Translations under genes and position numbers: made by a program
DNA from: CAZNOG01 sp964574635
GTDB lineage: Bacteria; Bacteroidota; Bacteroidia; Flavobacteriales_D; Cryomorphaceae
NCBI GenBank assembly: GCA_964574635.1
Contig: CAZNOG010000003.1
Location: 62,001 to 126,000 of the forward strand
Length of the DNA: 64,000 nt
Reading direction: 5' to 3'
Shown here: positions 52,817 to 61,566 of the stretch, piece by piece
Numbering within the stretch: position 1 is the first letter of the stretch
Layout: every line of letters begins with the position of its first letter
Notes under the pieces: generated by a model
Seen by the model: the letters and a program-made list of their open reading frames with translations, nothing else
What the model was told of the DNA's origin: nothing
Database searches by the model: none

Positions 52817-53284
52817 TCAAAGCAGTTTTCCCACTTCTTTTTCGTACCCGAGGTCGGGTGGCAAATCGGGTTTTTTGGACGCTTCTACGGCCAATTGGTC
52901 GCAGCGCTCGTTGTATTTGTTTCCGGCGTGCCCTTTCACCCATTCGAAGGTGATGTGGTGAGGGTGGGCGACCTCCAGATACCGCCTCCATAAGTCGGGG
53001 TTTTTCTTTCCTGCGAATCCCTTCCGCCGCCAATTGTCCAGCCAGCCTTTGGTTACCGCGTCCACTACGTATTTGCTGTCGCTGAATACCGTAACCGTCG
53101 AGGGATTCTTCAAGGCCTCCAACCCTTTGATCACGGCCAAGAGTTCCATGCGGTTGTTCGTGGTGTTCCTGAATCCGCCGGATAGTTCTTTATGGTGGCC
53201 GGCGTCGGACAACAGCACTACGCCGTATCCACCGGGACCCGGATTACCGCGCGCGGCACCGTCTGTAAATATCGCAATCTTCAA
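52817..53284 (-). CDS. rnhA: ribonuclease HI
   Basis: This 155-residue enzyme cuts RNA in RNA-DNA hybrids. The catalytic acids are visible: Asp8 in IFTDGAARGNPGPGGYG, Glu in NNRMELLAVIKGL, Asp in VFSDSKYVVDAV and the late Asp in ERCDQLAVE. The basic protrusion GWLDNWRRKGFAGKKN is present. The start is a TTG at 53284 that overlaps the purN stop (TTGA), which gives the conserved N-terminus; the longer frame would run inside purN. It is translationally coupled to purN. Confidence 0.93.
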   Translation of the reverse strand: MKIAIFTDGAARGNPGPGGYGVVLLSDAGHHKELSGGFRNTTNNRMELLAVIKGLEALKNPSTVTVFSDSKYVVDAVTKGWLDNWRRKGFAGKKNPDLWRRYLEVAHPHHITFEWVKGHAGNKYNERCDQLAVEASKKPDLPPDLGYEKEVGKLL

Positions 53285-53874
53285 ATCTCCTCTTTCTTCT
53301 TGCCCATTTTCTTCAGCAAGTCTTCGATGACCTGAGCGTAATGAGCGTGTTCCAATTTTTGAACCCGGGTGCGCAATCCTTCCACGGTTTCGTTTTCCGG
53401 AATTTCCACCTCCGCGCTGAACAGGATGTCCCCGCGGTCGTAGTGCTCGTCCACGTAGTGAATGGTGATTCCCGACCGGCGGCTTCCGGATTCGAGCACT
53501 GCCGCGTGCACGCGGTCGCCGTACATTCCGGGGCCCCCGAAATCGGGCAGCAACGCCGGGTGGATGTTGACCATTCGTCCCGAGAATTCTTTCACCACGC
53601 ACTTGGGCATCAACAGGAGAAAGCCCGCCAGAATCACGAAGTCCACTTTGTGCTCTCTGAGTACGTCGAGCACTTTGTCGCCCTGGTTTTGGAACACGTC
53701 CTTGGGCAGGTAAGTCCACTCCACTCCCATGCGCTCGGCGTGATCGATTACTCCGGCTTCTTTTCGGTTGGTGACCACCAGCACCACGCGAGCGGTGGTG
53801 CCGTCGGCAAAATGTTCCATGATTTTGCGGGCGTTGCTGCCCGAGCCCGAAGCGAAAATGGCCAATCGATACAT
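53281..53874 (-). CDS. purN: phosphoribosylglycinamide formyltransferase
   Basis: This 197-residue GAR transformylase adds a formyl group from 10-formyl-THF in purine synthesis. Motifs: LAIFASGSGSNARKIMEHF (phosphate-binding loop), VILAGFLLLMPK, NIHPALLPDF with the catalytic Asn-His, and GITIHYVDEHYDRGDILF with the catalytic Asp. Start 53874 begins at MYRLAIFASG; a longer frame upstream lies beyond the -7 box at 53893-53900. It overlaps rnhA by 4 bp. Confidence 0.94.
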   Translation of the reverse strand: MYRLAIFASGSGSNARKIMEHFADGTTARVVLVVTNRKEAGVIDHAERMGVEWTYLPKDVFQNQGDKVLDVLREHKVDFVILAGFLLLMPKCVVKEFSGRMVNIHPALLPDFGGPGMYGDRVHAAVLESGSRRSGITIHYVDEHYDRGDILFSAEVEIPENETVEGLRTRVQKLEHAHYAQVIEDLLKKMGKKKEEI

Positions 53875-53892
53875 CGCGTAGTGAATATGGAC

Positions 53893-53900
53893 CAAAAGTA
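53893..53900 (-). promoter_or_regulatory. -7 promoter element of purN-rnhA
   Basis: Minus strand TACTTTTG matches TAnnTTTG, 18 bp before the purN ATG. Confidence 0.55.
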
Positions 53901-54039
53901 GTGCAACACGCTCGACCGACCTAATTCGCGTGAAGACCCCGGGGCCTGAGAATTCCATTTCGGAATGGGGTTTTGGCTTTGTATTTACATAGGTGTGCGA
54001 AATAGAGGAAGGCGAGGAAACCTCCGACCCGAGGAGGAG

Positions 54040-54206
54040 GATGTCACCGTGCAAGGGCGAAGGGCGGCATCCTGTGGGCGACCGCGGGTTGCGGGCGGGA
54101 GGCCGTAAGCAGCGACGCGAGAAGCTCGTTTACGGCCCCCGCCCGCCCCGTGGATGCCGACAGATACAGCCCGTAGACCGACCCCGGAGCGGGTGAACGA
54201 CGCCGG
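54040..54206 (+). ncRNA. GC-rich hairpin element, copy B (candidate structured RNA)
   Basis: In the divergent gap between purN and acpP. It has GAAGGGCGGCATCCT, a long stem (GGGCGGG-A-GGCCGTAA at 54093-54108 with TTTACGGCC-CCCGCCC at 54129-54144) and then GATGCCGACAGATACAG, a short GC hairpin and ACGCC. The same parts occur in the same order in copies A and C, while the stem sequence differs, as in compensatory change. Confidence 0.5.
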
Positions 54207-54444
54207 GACGGAGTGGATTGAAAGCGGTACGGACAACGGCATGGCGGAGAAAAACCGGGGATGCACCCTCAAAACCTCCCTCATCGGGGAATTGCGGGGG
54301 TGTTTGAACCAAGTGTTATGCGCCCTTGTTGCTTGTATTGGCGGGAGATGCGAAATCTGCCCCGACCCGTTGGTGCCATTTGGTAAATCGGGGCTTTATT
54401 TCTTTATTTGCAGTCCTAAAATTCAAAAACTAAACTGTACTGAT

Positions 54445-54681
54445 ATGTCAGACATCAAGTCCAAAGTAACCAAAATCATCGTTGACAAACTCGGCGTTGA
54501 TGAATCGGATGTGACCCTGGAGGCCAATTTCACCAATGACTTGGGTGCAGACTCACTCGACACGGTGGAGCTGATCATGGAGTTCGAGAAGGAGTTTAAC
54601 ATCGCCATTCCCGATGATCAAGCCGAGAAAATCGGTACGGTGGGTCAAGCGGTGGAGTACATCGAGAAGAATACGAATTAA
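54445..54681 (+). CDS. acpP: acyl carrier protein
   Basis: This 78-residue carrier holds growing acyl chains on a phosphopantetheine arm. The attachment Ser37 lies in the canonical NDLGADSLDTVELIMEFEKEF. The protein is very acidic and of normal length. ATG 54445 begins at MSDIKSKVTKII; the longer open frame upstream runs through the GC-rich hairpin element and is not coding. It is followed 42 bp later by fabF, the usual acpP-fabF pairing, and by rnc. Confidence 0.96.
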   Translation: MSDIKSKVTKIIVDKLGVDESDVTLEANFTNDLGADSLDTVELIMEFEKEFNIAIPDDQAEKIGTVGQAVEYIEKNTN

Positions 54682-54723
54682 TCGGCCGGTCCGATAGGAC
54701 TAGAGCAACACAGAACTGACGTA

Positions 54724-55977
54724 ATGGAGCTAAAGCGCGTCGTTGTAACCGGCATGGGAGCACTGACTCCCATTGGAAACTCCGTTCCGGAACTTTGGAA
54801 CAATTTGCGGGATGGAGTGAGCGGCGCCGCTCCCATTACCAAGTTTGACGTGTCGAAATTCAAAACCAAATTCGCCTGTACGGTGAAGGGTTTTGATCCC
54901 GCCGACCATTTTGATCGAAAGGAAGTCCGGAAGATGGACCCCTTCGTTCAATACGCCATGGTGGCGGCGACACAAGCCGTGGATAACTCGAAGATGGATT
55001 TGGACTCCGTCGACCCGGACAGGGTGGGCGTAGTGTGGGGATCGGGAATCGGGGGAATGACGACCGTAATGGAGCAAATCACCGAATTTGCCCTCGGAGA
55101 CGGTACCCCCAGGTTTAACCCGTTTTTCATTCCCAAAATGATCATCGACATCACCGCGGGATTGATTTCCATCAAGTACGGTTTCAGAGGCCCCAATTAC
55201 GCGACCGTTTCGGCTTGCGCCTCCTCTTCCCACGCCATCATCGACTCGTTCAACCTGATCCGTTTGGGGAAGGCAGATACGATCGTGACCGGCGGTTCGG
55301 AAGCGGCGGTAATCGAAATCGGTTTGGGCGGCTTCAACGCCATGCACGCCCTTTCTACGCGAAACGATTCGCCGGAGACGGCTTCCCGACCGTTTGACAA
55401 AATGCGCGACGGGTTTGTGCTGGGCGAGGGTGCCGGGGCGTTGGTGCTCGAAGAGTACGAACACGCGAAGCGACGCGGCGCCACGATCTACGCCGAAATT
55501 GCCGGAGGAGGCATGTCGGCCGATGCGCACCACATTACGGCTCCCCACCCGGAAGGTCTGGGTGCGAGGAATGTCATGATGAGGGCGCTGGAAGACGCGG
55601 GAATGGATCCATCGGATATCGATTACGTCAACGTGCACGGCACGTCGACCCCTCTGGGTGATATTTCCGAGCTCACGGCCATAAAGGAAACCTTCGGCGA
55701 GCACGCGTACAACCTGAACATTTCCTCCACGAAATCCATGACCGGTCACCTGCTGGGTGCCGCCGGAGTGGTGGAATCCATCGCGTGTATTCAAGCGATT
55801 CGCGAGGGCATCGTACCGCCGACGATCAACCACTCGACACCCGATCCGGAAATTGACCAAAACCTGAACCTCACGCTCAATAAAATGCAGCGTCGCGATA
55901 TCCGTGTCGCGCTCAACAACACATTCGGTTTTGGAGGCCACAACACCTCGCTGATCATCAAAAAATTTGAGGACTAA
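54724..55977 (+). CDS. fabF: beta-ketoacyl-ACP synthase II
   Basis: This 417-residue condensing enzyme elongates fatty acids with malonyl-ACP. The Cys-His-His triad is Cys165 (SACASSSHAI), His305 (VNVHGTSTPLGD) and His342 (KSMTGHLLGAAG). The N-terminal RVVVTGMGALTPIGN and C-terminal NNTFGFGGHNTSLI are standard. Length is normal. It lies between acpP and rnc in a conserved order. Confidence 0.96.
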   Translation: MELKRVVVTGMGALTPIGNSVPELWNNLRDGVSGAAPITKFDVSKFKTKFACTVKGFDPADHFDRKEVRKMDPFVQYAMVAATQAVDNSKMDLDSVDPDRVGVVWGSGIGGMTTVMEQITEFALGDGTPRFNPFFIPKMIIDITAGLISIKYGFRGPNYATVSACASSSHAIIDSFNLIRLGKADTIVTGGSEAAVIEIGLGGFNAMHALSTRNDSPETASRPFDKMRDGFVLGEGAGALVLEEYEHAKRRGATIYAEIAGGGMSADAHHITAPHPEGLGARNVMMRALEDAGMDPSDIDYVNVHGTSTPLGDISELTAIKETFGEHAYNLNISSTKSMTGHLLGAAGVVESIACIQAIREGIVPPTINHSTPDPEIDQNLNLTLNKMQRRDIRVALNNTFGFGGHNTSLIIKKFED

Positions 55978-55988
55978 AGCGTTTTAAA

Positions 55989-56717
55989 TTGTCTTTCTTC
56001 AAATCATTTCGCAAAGCGCGGAATCGCCGACACGCGGAATTGACGCAACTCCTGAAGCGCCGACTGGGAGTGAAGCCGAAGAATTTGAAGCTGTACGAAC
56101 TGGCCATGCGCCACAAGTCGGCCGCCCGAAATTTACACCACACCCCCGATCTGAATAACGAACGGCTGGAATTTCTCGGCGACGCGGTATTGGATGCCGC
56201 CATCGCCGACCATCTGTACAAGGCCCACCCCCGAGCCGAAGAGGGCGAGCTCACCCGCATGAAAAGCCGCATCGTGAGCCGATCCAACCTCAACAGGACG
56301 GCGCGCCGCATCGGCGTGGATCGATTGATCGAAACCGACCTACAAGCCACCAACTCCCGGGAATCCATCGCGGGAAACGCGCTGGAGGCGCTCTTCGGGG
56401 CCATGTACCTCGATTTGGGATACGACAGGACCAAGAAGAGCATCCTCTACATGTTCGACAAATACGCGGCTTTGGAGAAGCTCGCCGACCGCGAAACGGA
56501 CTTCAAGAGCCGGCTCTACGAAGAGGCGCACAAGCGCAGGAAAAAGATTCACTTCACGACCGTTTCCAAGAGCGAGGGGGGAAGCGACCGCGGCTTTGAT
56601 TCCACCGTATTTTTCGACAACAAGCAAATCGGTACGGGAGAAGGCGGTTCGAAAAAAAAGGCGGAGCAGGCGGCGTCGCGCGAGGCGTTGCAGAGACTCG
56701 GCGTCAACGGCGAGTAG
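55989..56717 (+). CDS. rnc: ribonuclease III
   Basis: This 242-residue enzyme cuts double-stranded RNA in rRNA and mRNA processing. The RIIID signature NERLEFLGDAVLDAAIADHLY is present with the catalytic Asp and Glu (ALEALFGAMYLDLGY). A dsRNA-binding domain follows (about 168-240, ending GSKKKAEQAASREALQRL). The start is a TTG at 55989, giving MSFFKSFRKARNRR; no ATG is available upstream of the conserved core. It starts 11 bp after fabF. Confidence 0.94.
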   Translation: MSFFKSFRKARNRRHAELTQLLKRRLGVKPKNLKLYELAMRHKSAARNLHHTPDLNNERLEFLGDAVLDAAIADHLYKAHPRAEEGELTRMKSRIVSRSNLNRTARRIGVDRLIETDLQATNSRESIAGNALEALFGAMYLDLGYDRTKKSILYMFDKYAALEKLADRETDFKSRLYEEAHKRRKKIHFTTVSKSEGGSDRGFDSTVFFDNKQIGTGEGGSKKKAEQAASREALQRLGVNGE

Positions 56718-56753
56718 TTTTTTCATAGCTTCGCAATCCATTGTCGTACGCTT

Positions 56754-57173
56754 ATGGCCAAGTTCAAACTGGAACCGGTGCATGAATATCCCTATGTGCT
56801 CGTAGGCATCAATACGGGATTACCCAACCACAAGCTTTGCTGGAAAATCAACCGGTTATCGGGTTTGGAAATGGAGAGAACGGCCGACGTGGAAGTGCGG
56901 TCCAAATCGGGAGATTCCACCTTCCACGCCTTGTACGTACACGAAGACCCCGACGATGGAAGCCGGTTCAGAATGGTACAGAACAAAGCCTTCGGCGGCC
57001 TGTTCCTGCCGGAGTGCAAAGAAGCCGACGCGGTGTTGGTCATCGACGAATCGATGCACCTGCCGGAAGAAAATTTGTTGAAAACCCTGCGGGAAATACC
57101 GGGAGTCATCCTGACGTTCTCCGTGGACACGGAAAAACTGAAAAACAAACAAAATTTATTGCTCATCGCATGA
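56754..57173 (+). CDS. IPExxxVDY family protein
   Basis: This 139-residue protein matches a small Bacteroidota family usually found directly upstream of pyruvate kinase. It begins KFKLEPVHEYPYVLVGINTG and has the NHKLCWKINRLSGLEM and VLVIDESMHLPEENLLKTL segments. No catalytic motif is recognisable. It overlaps pyk by 4 bp (ATGA), so it is probably cotranslated and may modulate pyruvate kinase or share its regulation; this is only a positional inference. Confidence 0.8.
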   Translation: MAKFKLEPVHEYPYVLVGINTGLPNHKLCWKINRLSGLEMERTADVEVRSKSGDSTFHALYVHEDPDDGSRFRMVQNKAFGGLFLPECKEADAVLVIDESMHLPEENLLKTLREIPGVILTFSVDTEKLKNKQNLLLIA

Positions 57174-58594
57174 TCGACAAAAAAACCAAAATAGTCGCAA
57201 CCCTCGGCCCGGCGTCCAGCACGTACGAAACCATCAAGACCATGATCGCCCATGGGTTGGACGTGTGTCGCATCAATTTTTCCCACGGTGACCACGCCAC
57301 GCATCAGCGCACCATAGACAACATCCGCAAGGCCAGGGAAGAACTCGGATCCCACACCGCCATCCTGGCCGACCTCCAAGGTCCCAAATTGCGGATCGGA
57401 GACGTGGAAAACGGCAAGATCCTCCTCGTGGAAGACCACGAAATCCGGTTTACCACGCACGAATCCGTGGGCAACCTGGAAAAACTCTACATCACCTACC
57501 CGCAATTTCCCAAAGACGTACGCGCCGGGGAGAGAATTCTCCTCGACGACGGCAAAATCATTCTCGAAACCGTTTCGACCAACGGCAAAGACGAAGTGGT
57601 GGCCAAAGTGGTGCACGGCGGAATCCTCACCGGACAGAAAGGGGTCAACCTGCCCAACACCAAAATCTCCCTTCCGTCCCTGACCGAAAAGGACATGAAG
57701 GACCTGGAATTCGCCCTCGATCAGGACGTAGACTGGATCGGACTGTCTTTCGTGCGCTCGGCCGACGACATCGTGAGGCTTCGCAACATCATCGACGCAA
57801 AGGGCAAACACGCCCGGATTATCGCCAAGATCGAAAAGCCCGAAGCGATCGAAGACATCTCCGAGATCATCAAAGAAACCGACGGTATTATGGTGGCCCG
57901 GGGCGACCTCGGGGTGGAAATCCCCTTGGAAAACGTTCCCCTCATACAGAAAATGCTGATCAAAAAGAGCTTGAAAAACAGCAAGCCGGTGATCGTGGCC
58001 ACACAGATGATGGAGAGCATGATCTCGGATTACACCCCCACGCGCGCCGAGGTGAACGACGTGGCCAACGCCGTGCTCGACGGTGCCGACGCCGTGATGC
58101 TTAGCGCCGAAACATCGGTGGGAAAATTCCCCGTGCGCGTCATCGACGTCATGAGCAAGATCGTGAGGGAAGTGGAATCATCGGAATTGATCTACCACCA
58201 CGAAGAGCCGCCGGCGGAGAGCGTGGAAGACCGATTCATCACGGATTCGGTGTGCTACAACGCCACCCGCCTCTCGAAGCGCACCAAAGCCCGGGCCATC
58301 GTGACCATGACCTTCTCGGGATACACCGGCTTCAAGATCGCCAGTCAAAGACCCCAGGCGCAGATATTCGTGTTTACCGGAAATCAGAACTTGCTCAATC
58401 AGATGAACCTGGTGTGGGGCGTGCGGTCCTTTTTCTACGACAAGATGGTTTCCACCGACCATACCATCGCCGATATCCGGCACATCCTGAAGAAGAAAGG
58501 CTACCTGCAGCAAGGAGACTTCATCATCCACTTGGCGAGCATCCCCATCAGCGAGAGGGGAAAGACCAACATGCTCAAGCTGGGGCAGGTATAA
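57170..58594 (+). CDS. pyk: pyruvate kinase
   Basis: This 474-residue enzyme converts phosphoenolpyruvate and ADP to pyruvate and ATP. It has KKTKIVATLGPASSTYETIKTMI, the CRINFSHGDH motif, the active-site Lys in IIAKIEKPEAIEDISEII, MVARGDLGVEIPLENVP, KPVIVATQMMESMI and AVMLSAETSVGKFPV. The C-terminal allosteric domain (TKARAIVTMTFSGYTGFKIASQRP onward) is complete. ATG 57170 overlaps the IPExxxVDY stop; a longer frame reads through that gene out of phase. Confidence 0.96.
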   Translation: MIDKKTKIVATLGPASSTYETIKTMIAHGLDVCRINFSHGDHATHQRTIDNIRKAREELGSHTAILADLQGPKLRIGDVENGKILLVEDHEIRFTTHESVGNLEKLYITYPQFPKDVRAGERILLDDGKIILETVSTNGKDEVVAKVVHGGILTGQKGVNLPNTKISLPSLTEKDMKDLEFALDQDVDWIGLSFVRSADDIVRLRNIIDAKGKHARIIAKIEKPEAIEDISEIIKETDGIMVARGDLGVEIPLENVPLIQKMLIKKSLKNSKPVIVATQMMESMISDYTPTRAEVNDVANAVLDGADAVMLSAETSVGKFPVRVIDVMSKIVREVESSELIYHHEEPPAESVEDRFITDSVCYNATRLSKRTKARAIVTMTFSGYTGFKIASQRPQAQIFVFTGNQNLLNQMNLVWGVRSFFYDKMVSTDHTIADIRHILKKKGYLQQGDFIIHLASIPISERGKTNMLKLGQV

Positions 58595-58603
58595 CTCCCG
58601 TCC

Positions 58604-59620
58604 TTACCACGCTCCGGTAAATCCGCGGAGGAATTTCCTGTCGTTTTCGAACAGCGTGCGGATGTCGCCGATTTGGAAGCGGTTCATGGCGATGCGCTCG
58701 ATGCCCATGCCGAAGGCGTAACCCGAATACACTTCGGGATCGATGCCGTTGGTGCGCAATACGTCCGGATCCACCATGCCGCAACCCATGATTTCGAGCC
58801 ATCCCGTGCCCTTGGTGATGCGGTGGTCTATTTCGTTTTCCAGCCCCCAATACACGTCCACTTCCGCGCTCGGCTCCGTAAAGGGAAAATACGAGGGCCT
58901 AAGCCGTATTTCCGTCTTGCCGAAAAACGACTTGGCGAAGTGAAGGATGGTTTGTTTCATGTCCGCGAAGCTCACGCCTTTGTCGATGTACAAACCTTCT
59001 ATTTGGTGGAATACGCAGTGCGAACGCGCCGAAATGGCCTCGTTGCGGTACACCCTGCCCGGCGCGATGATCCGGATGGGGGGTTTTTGCGATTCCATCA
59101 CACGAACCTGCACCGATGAGGTGTGCGTGCGCAGCGATACGCCCGGTTGATCTTTCAGAAAGAACGTGTCTTGCATGTCGCGGGCGGGGTGGTCTTCGGG
59201 AAAGTTCAAAGCCGAAAAATTGTGGTATTCGTCTTCGATTTCCGGTCCCGACGCCACGACGAAGCCGATTTGCTCGAAGATGCGTTCGATCTCTCGGCGC
59301 ACCAGCGAAACGGGGTGGCGGCTGCCCAGTGATTCCACCCCGGAAGGGCGGGTCGGATCGCCGATGAACTCGTCATCCTCCGACGATTCCAGCGCAGATT
59401 TCAACGCGGCCAACTTCTCCGAAACGGCGTTTTTCAACGCGTTCATCTTTTGGCCGTATTCCCTTCGCTCTTCTGGGGGCACCTCTTTGATGCCTTCCGA
59501 TAATCGCTTTACGATCCCCTTCTTCCCCAAATACTTGATGCGGAAATTTTCGAGCTCATCCTTGTCGGTGGTCGTGAAAGCCTTGATGTCTTCCAGTACG
59601 GAATCAGTGTGAATGTCCAT
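58604..59620 (-). CDS. pheS: phenylalanine--tRNA ligase alpha subunit
   Basis: This 338-residue class II synthetase catalytic subunit works as a heterotetramer with PheT, which is not in the window. An N-terminal coiled coil (FRIKYLGKKGIVKRLSEGIK, 25-90) is followed by class II motifs: HPVSLVRREIERIFEQIGF (motif 1), GRVYRNEAISARSHCVFHQIEGLYID (motif 2) and GYAFGMGIERIAMNRFQIGDIR (motif 3). Its C-terminus ends 9 bp beyond the end of pyk, so the genes converge with almost no spacer. Confidence 0.95.
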   Translation of the reverse strand: MDIHTDSVLEDIKAFTTTDKDELENFRIKYLGKKGIVKRLSEGIKEVPPEERREYGQKMNALKNAVSEKLAALKSALESSEDDEFIGDPTRPSGVESLGSRHPVSLVRREIERIFEQIGFVVASGPEIEDEYHNFSALNFPEDHPARDMQDTFFLKDQPGVSLRTHTSSVQVRVMESQKPPIRIIAPGRVYRNEAISARSHCVFHQIEGLYIDKGVSFADMKQTILHFAKSFFGKTEIRLRPSYFPFTEPSAEVDVYWGLENEIDHRITKGTGWLEIMGCGMVDPDVLRTNGIDPEVYSGYAFGMGIERIAMNRFQIGDIRTLFENDRKFLRGFTGAW

Positions 59621-59808
59621 TGCGTGTAGTTACCGGCGCCACAACTTCGGTTATCCCGTGCATCGATGCGTGCGGCAACCTTTTGCGTTCACCGTCCGTC
59701 ATCGGTATGCGGCCACGCAAAAGTCGATAAAATCGGGAACATGGATCGGGCGAGGCGGAAAAAATCCCGAATACCCGGCCCGAACTACCATACCAACGGT
59801 AAATTATA

Positions 59809-59816
59809 TATTTTTG
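59809..59816 (+). promoter_or_regulatory. -7 promoter element of the small lipoprotein gene
   Basis: TATTTTTG matches TAnnTTTG, 40 bp before ATG 59857. Confidence 0.45.
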
Positions 59817-59856
59817 GTTCGCCTATCTCGGGGCGACACATCAGAATTCAAATAAA

Positions 59857-60252
59857 ATGAAGAGTCCTATCAAAGCCCTTGCGGTTATTTTTCTTTGCGG
59901 CATCATGGTGTACGCGTGCAAGGACACAAAGCCCACCACCGCCGAAATCACCGTGCTCACACCCGCGGGATCCAGAGTCGAGGGAGCGGAAGTCCGCGTG
60001 TACGGTCAGGGAACCCTTCCCCCCGAAGATACCAGTGATGTAGGAGACATCCGCATCGATATGACGCGGTACACGGGCAGCAACGGCGTCGCCACTTTTG
60101 ATTTCAGCGATTATTACGAGCCCGGCCAAAGCGGTTTCGCCATCCTCGACGTAGACATCGTAAGGCAATACCCCGACAGCATCGCCGGAGTACAGGGTCT
60201 GATTAAAATCGAAGAGGAAAAAGTCAATCGAAAGACTTTCGTCCTGGAATAA
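59857..60252 (+). CDS. small lipoprotein with Ig-like/CarboxypepD_reg-like domain
   Basis: This 131-residue protein has a lipoprotein signal ending VYAC (Cys near 21). The mature part looks like a single beta-sandwich of the kind found in carboxypeptidase-regulatory-like domains (TAEITVLTPAGSRVEGAEVRVYG, then NGVATFDFSDYYEPG). It is probably on the outer-membrane periplasmic face or the surface. No family with a known function is recognised. Its 3' end overlaps the convergent gene on the other strand by 29 bp. Confidence 0.7.
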   Translation: MKSPIKALAVIFLCGIMVYACKDTKPTTAEITVLTPAGSRVEGAEVRVYGQGTLPPEDTSDVGDIRIDMTRYTGSNGVATFDFSDYYEPGQSGFAILDVDIVRQYPDSIAGVQGLIKIEEEKVNRKTFVLE

Positions 60253-60574
60253 TTTCCTCCCGCTCGAAATACTCCATCACCGCTCGGCGCATGAGTATCT
60301 TTTGCTCGGCGTCCGTAAGAAAAGGCAATTTTTTCACCACATCGTAATGCACCCAGCCGTCGTCGTCCCGGTGGCTGAAACGATAGTACCCCAACGGCTC
60401 CAGCACCGCGCATATGCCTATGTGCATCAGGTCGAGTTTTTCGTCCTTTTTGAATCGCCGCGGTCCTTTTCCAAGTTCCTGCACACCGATCAAAAACAGC
60501 AGGGATTCCAAATCCATCCCGCCGCCGAATTGTCGCTCCAGCCGTGCCAGCATGCTTCTCCAACGTATTTCCAT
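60224..60574 (-). CDS. conserved hypothetical cytoplasmic protein
   Basis: This 116-residue protein is a small conserved Bacteroidota type: MEIRWRSMLARLERQFGGGMDLESLLFLIGVQELG, then KKDEKLDLMHIGICAVLEPLGYY and DDDGWVHYDVVKKLP. No domain function is known to me. The start was set at 60574 because the -7 box (60592-60599, minus) puts the transcription start near 60586, at an earlier ATG; a leaderless start at 60586 is possible. The 3' end overlaps the convergent small lipoprotein gene by 29 bp. Confidence 0.65.
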   Translation of the reverse strand: MEIRWRSMLARLERQFGGGMDLESLLFLIGVQELGKGPRRFKKDEKLDLMHIGICAVLEPLGYYRFSHRDDDGWVHYDVVKKLPFLTDAEQKILMRRAVMEYFEREEIIPGRKSFD

Positions 60575-60591
60575 GTGCGGATCCATGGCCA

Positions 60592-60599
60592 CAAAGATA
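60592..60599 (-). promoter_or_regulatory. -7 promoter element of the conserved hypothetical gene
   Basis: Minus strand TATCTTTG, 6 bp before ATG 60586 and 18 bp before ATG 60574. Confidence 0.6.
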
Positions 60600-60636
60600 C
60601 GTATTCCCGCTGCGAACACTCCGGGGCTACGCGCAG

Positions 60637-60667
60637 GGTGTTTTGGGTTTTTGTGGGTGGGAGAGCG
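60637..60667 (+). repeat. dispersed short intergenic repeat, copy 6
   Basis: GGGTGTTTTGGGTTTTTGTG followed by GGTGGGAGAGC. The core is perfect and the flank is shared with copies 2 and 3. Confidence 0.65.
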
Positions 60668-60840
60668 GCCCGTCCACAAACTCACACCGCGGGTTGTGCT
60701 CGACCCCGGGGTGGGGCTAAGTTCATCGTTCCCCATGCGGTCATCCTCTGTAATCGAGGCACATCCATGCGTGGAAAATTTCCGGCGTTCGGAGGAAATT
60801 CTCCCGGGAATGTGTAAAAAATGTGTACTTTGGTTGCACC

Positions 60841-61566
60841 ATGATCTACGGCATCCCTCTTGAAGACATTCTCTTCCTCGACATCGAAACCGTGCCGGGA
60901 ATACCCCGCTTCGACCTAATGGACGAAGAGCTTCAGAATTTGTGGGCCGACAAGCATCGCTTCATCCTCGAGCGCGACGGGCTCACGCCGGAGGAACTGT
61001 ACGAAAAAGCCGGTATCTACGCCGAATTCGGCAAAATCATTTGTATTTCCACCGCCATCTTTCACGAAGTGGACGGACAGCTCAAATTGAGGGTGAAATC
61101 CTTCTTCGGCGACGATGAAAAAGTACTCCTCGACGAGTTTGCCCGCATGCTCGACCGTTACACGGCCAAGAAGAGCGCAGGACATATCTGCGGCCACAAT
61201 ATCCGTGAATTCGACGTGCCCTACGTGGCCCGGCGCATGCTCATCAACGGCTTGAAACTTCCATCTCTCCTCGACCTCGCCGGCAAAAAACCGTGGGAAG
61301 TCTACCACCTCGATACCATGGCCTTATGGAAGTTCGGTGACTACAAACACTTTACCTCCCTGGCCTTATTGGCCAGAATATTTGGCATACCCACACCGAA
61401 AGACGATATTTCCGGAGCCGACGTGGCCAAGGTTTACTGGGAAGACAAGGACCTCGGTCGGATAAAAACCTATTGCGAAAAGGACACCATCACCGTAGCT
61501 CGGTTGATGCAGAAGTTCAGAAACTCGGAAATGATTGGCGATGAACACATCGAATACGTGGATTGA
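60841..61566 (+). CDS. DEDDy-type 3'-5' exonuclease (PolB exonuclease-like)
   Basis: This 241-residue nuclease has the three Exo motifs of the DnaQ/RNase H-like fold: Exo I FLDIETVPG (Asp14, Glu16), Exo II GHNIREFDVPY and Exo III RIKTYCEKDTITVARLM (Tyr-x3-Asp, the DEDDy form). It stands alone without a polymerase domain, so it is likely a repair or RNA/DNA-trimming exonuclease. ATG 60841 starts at MIYGIPLEDILFLDIE; the six-residue longer start overlaps a degenerate -7 box. Its 3' end overlaps the next gene by 32 bp. Confidence 0.85.
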   Translation: MIYGIPLEDILFLDIETVPGIPRFDLMDEELQNLWADKHRFILERDGLTPEELYEKAGIYAEFGKIICISTAIFHEVDGQLKLRVKSFFGDDEKVLLDEFARMLDRYTAKKSAGHICGHNIREFDVPYVARRMLINGLKLPSLLDLAGKKPWEVYHLDTMALWKFGDYKHFTSLALLARIFGIPTPKDDISGADVAKVYWEDKDLGRIKTYCEKDTITVARLMQKFRNSEMIGDEHIEYVD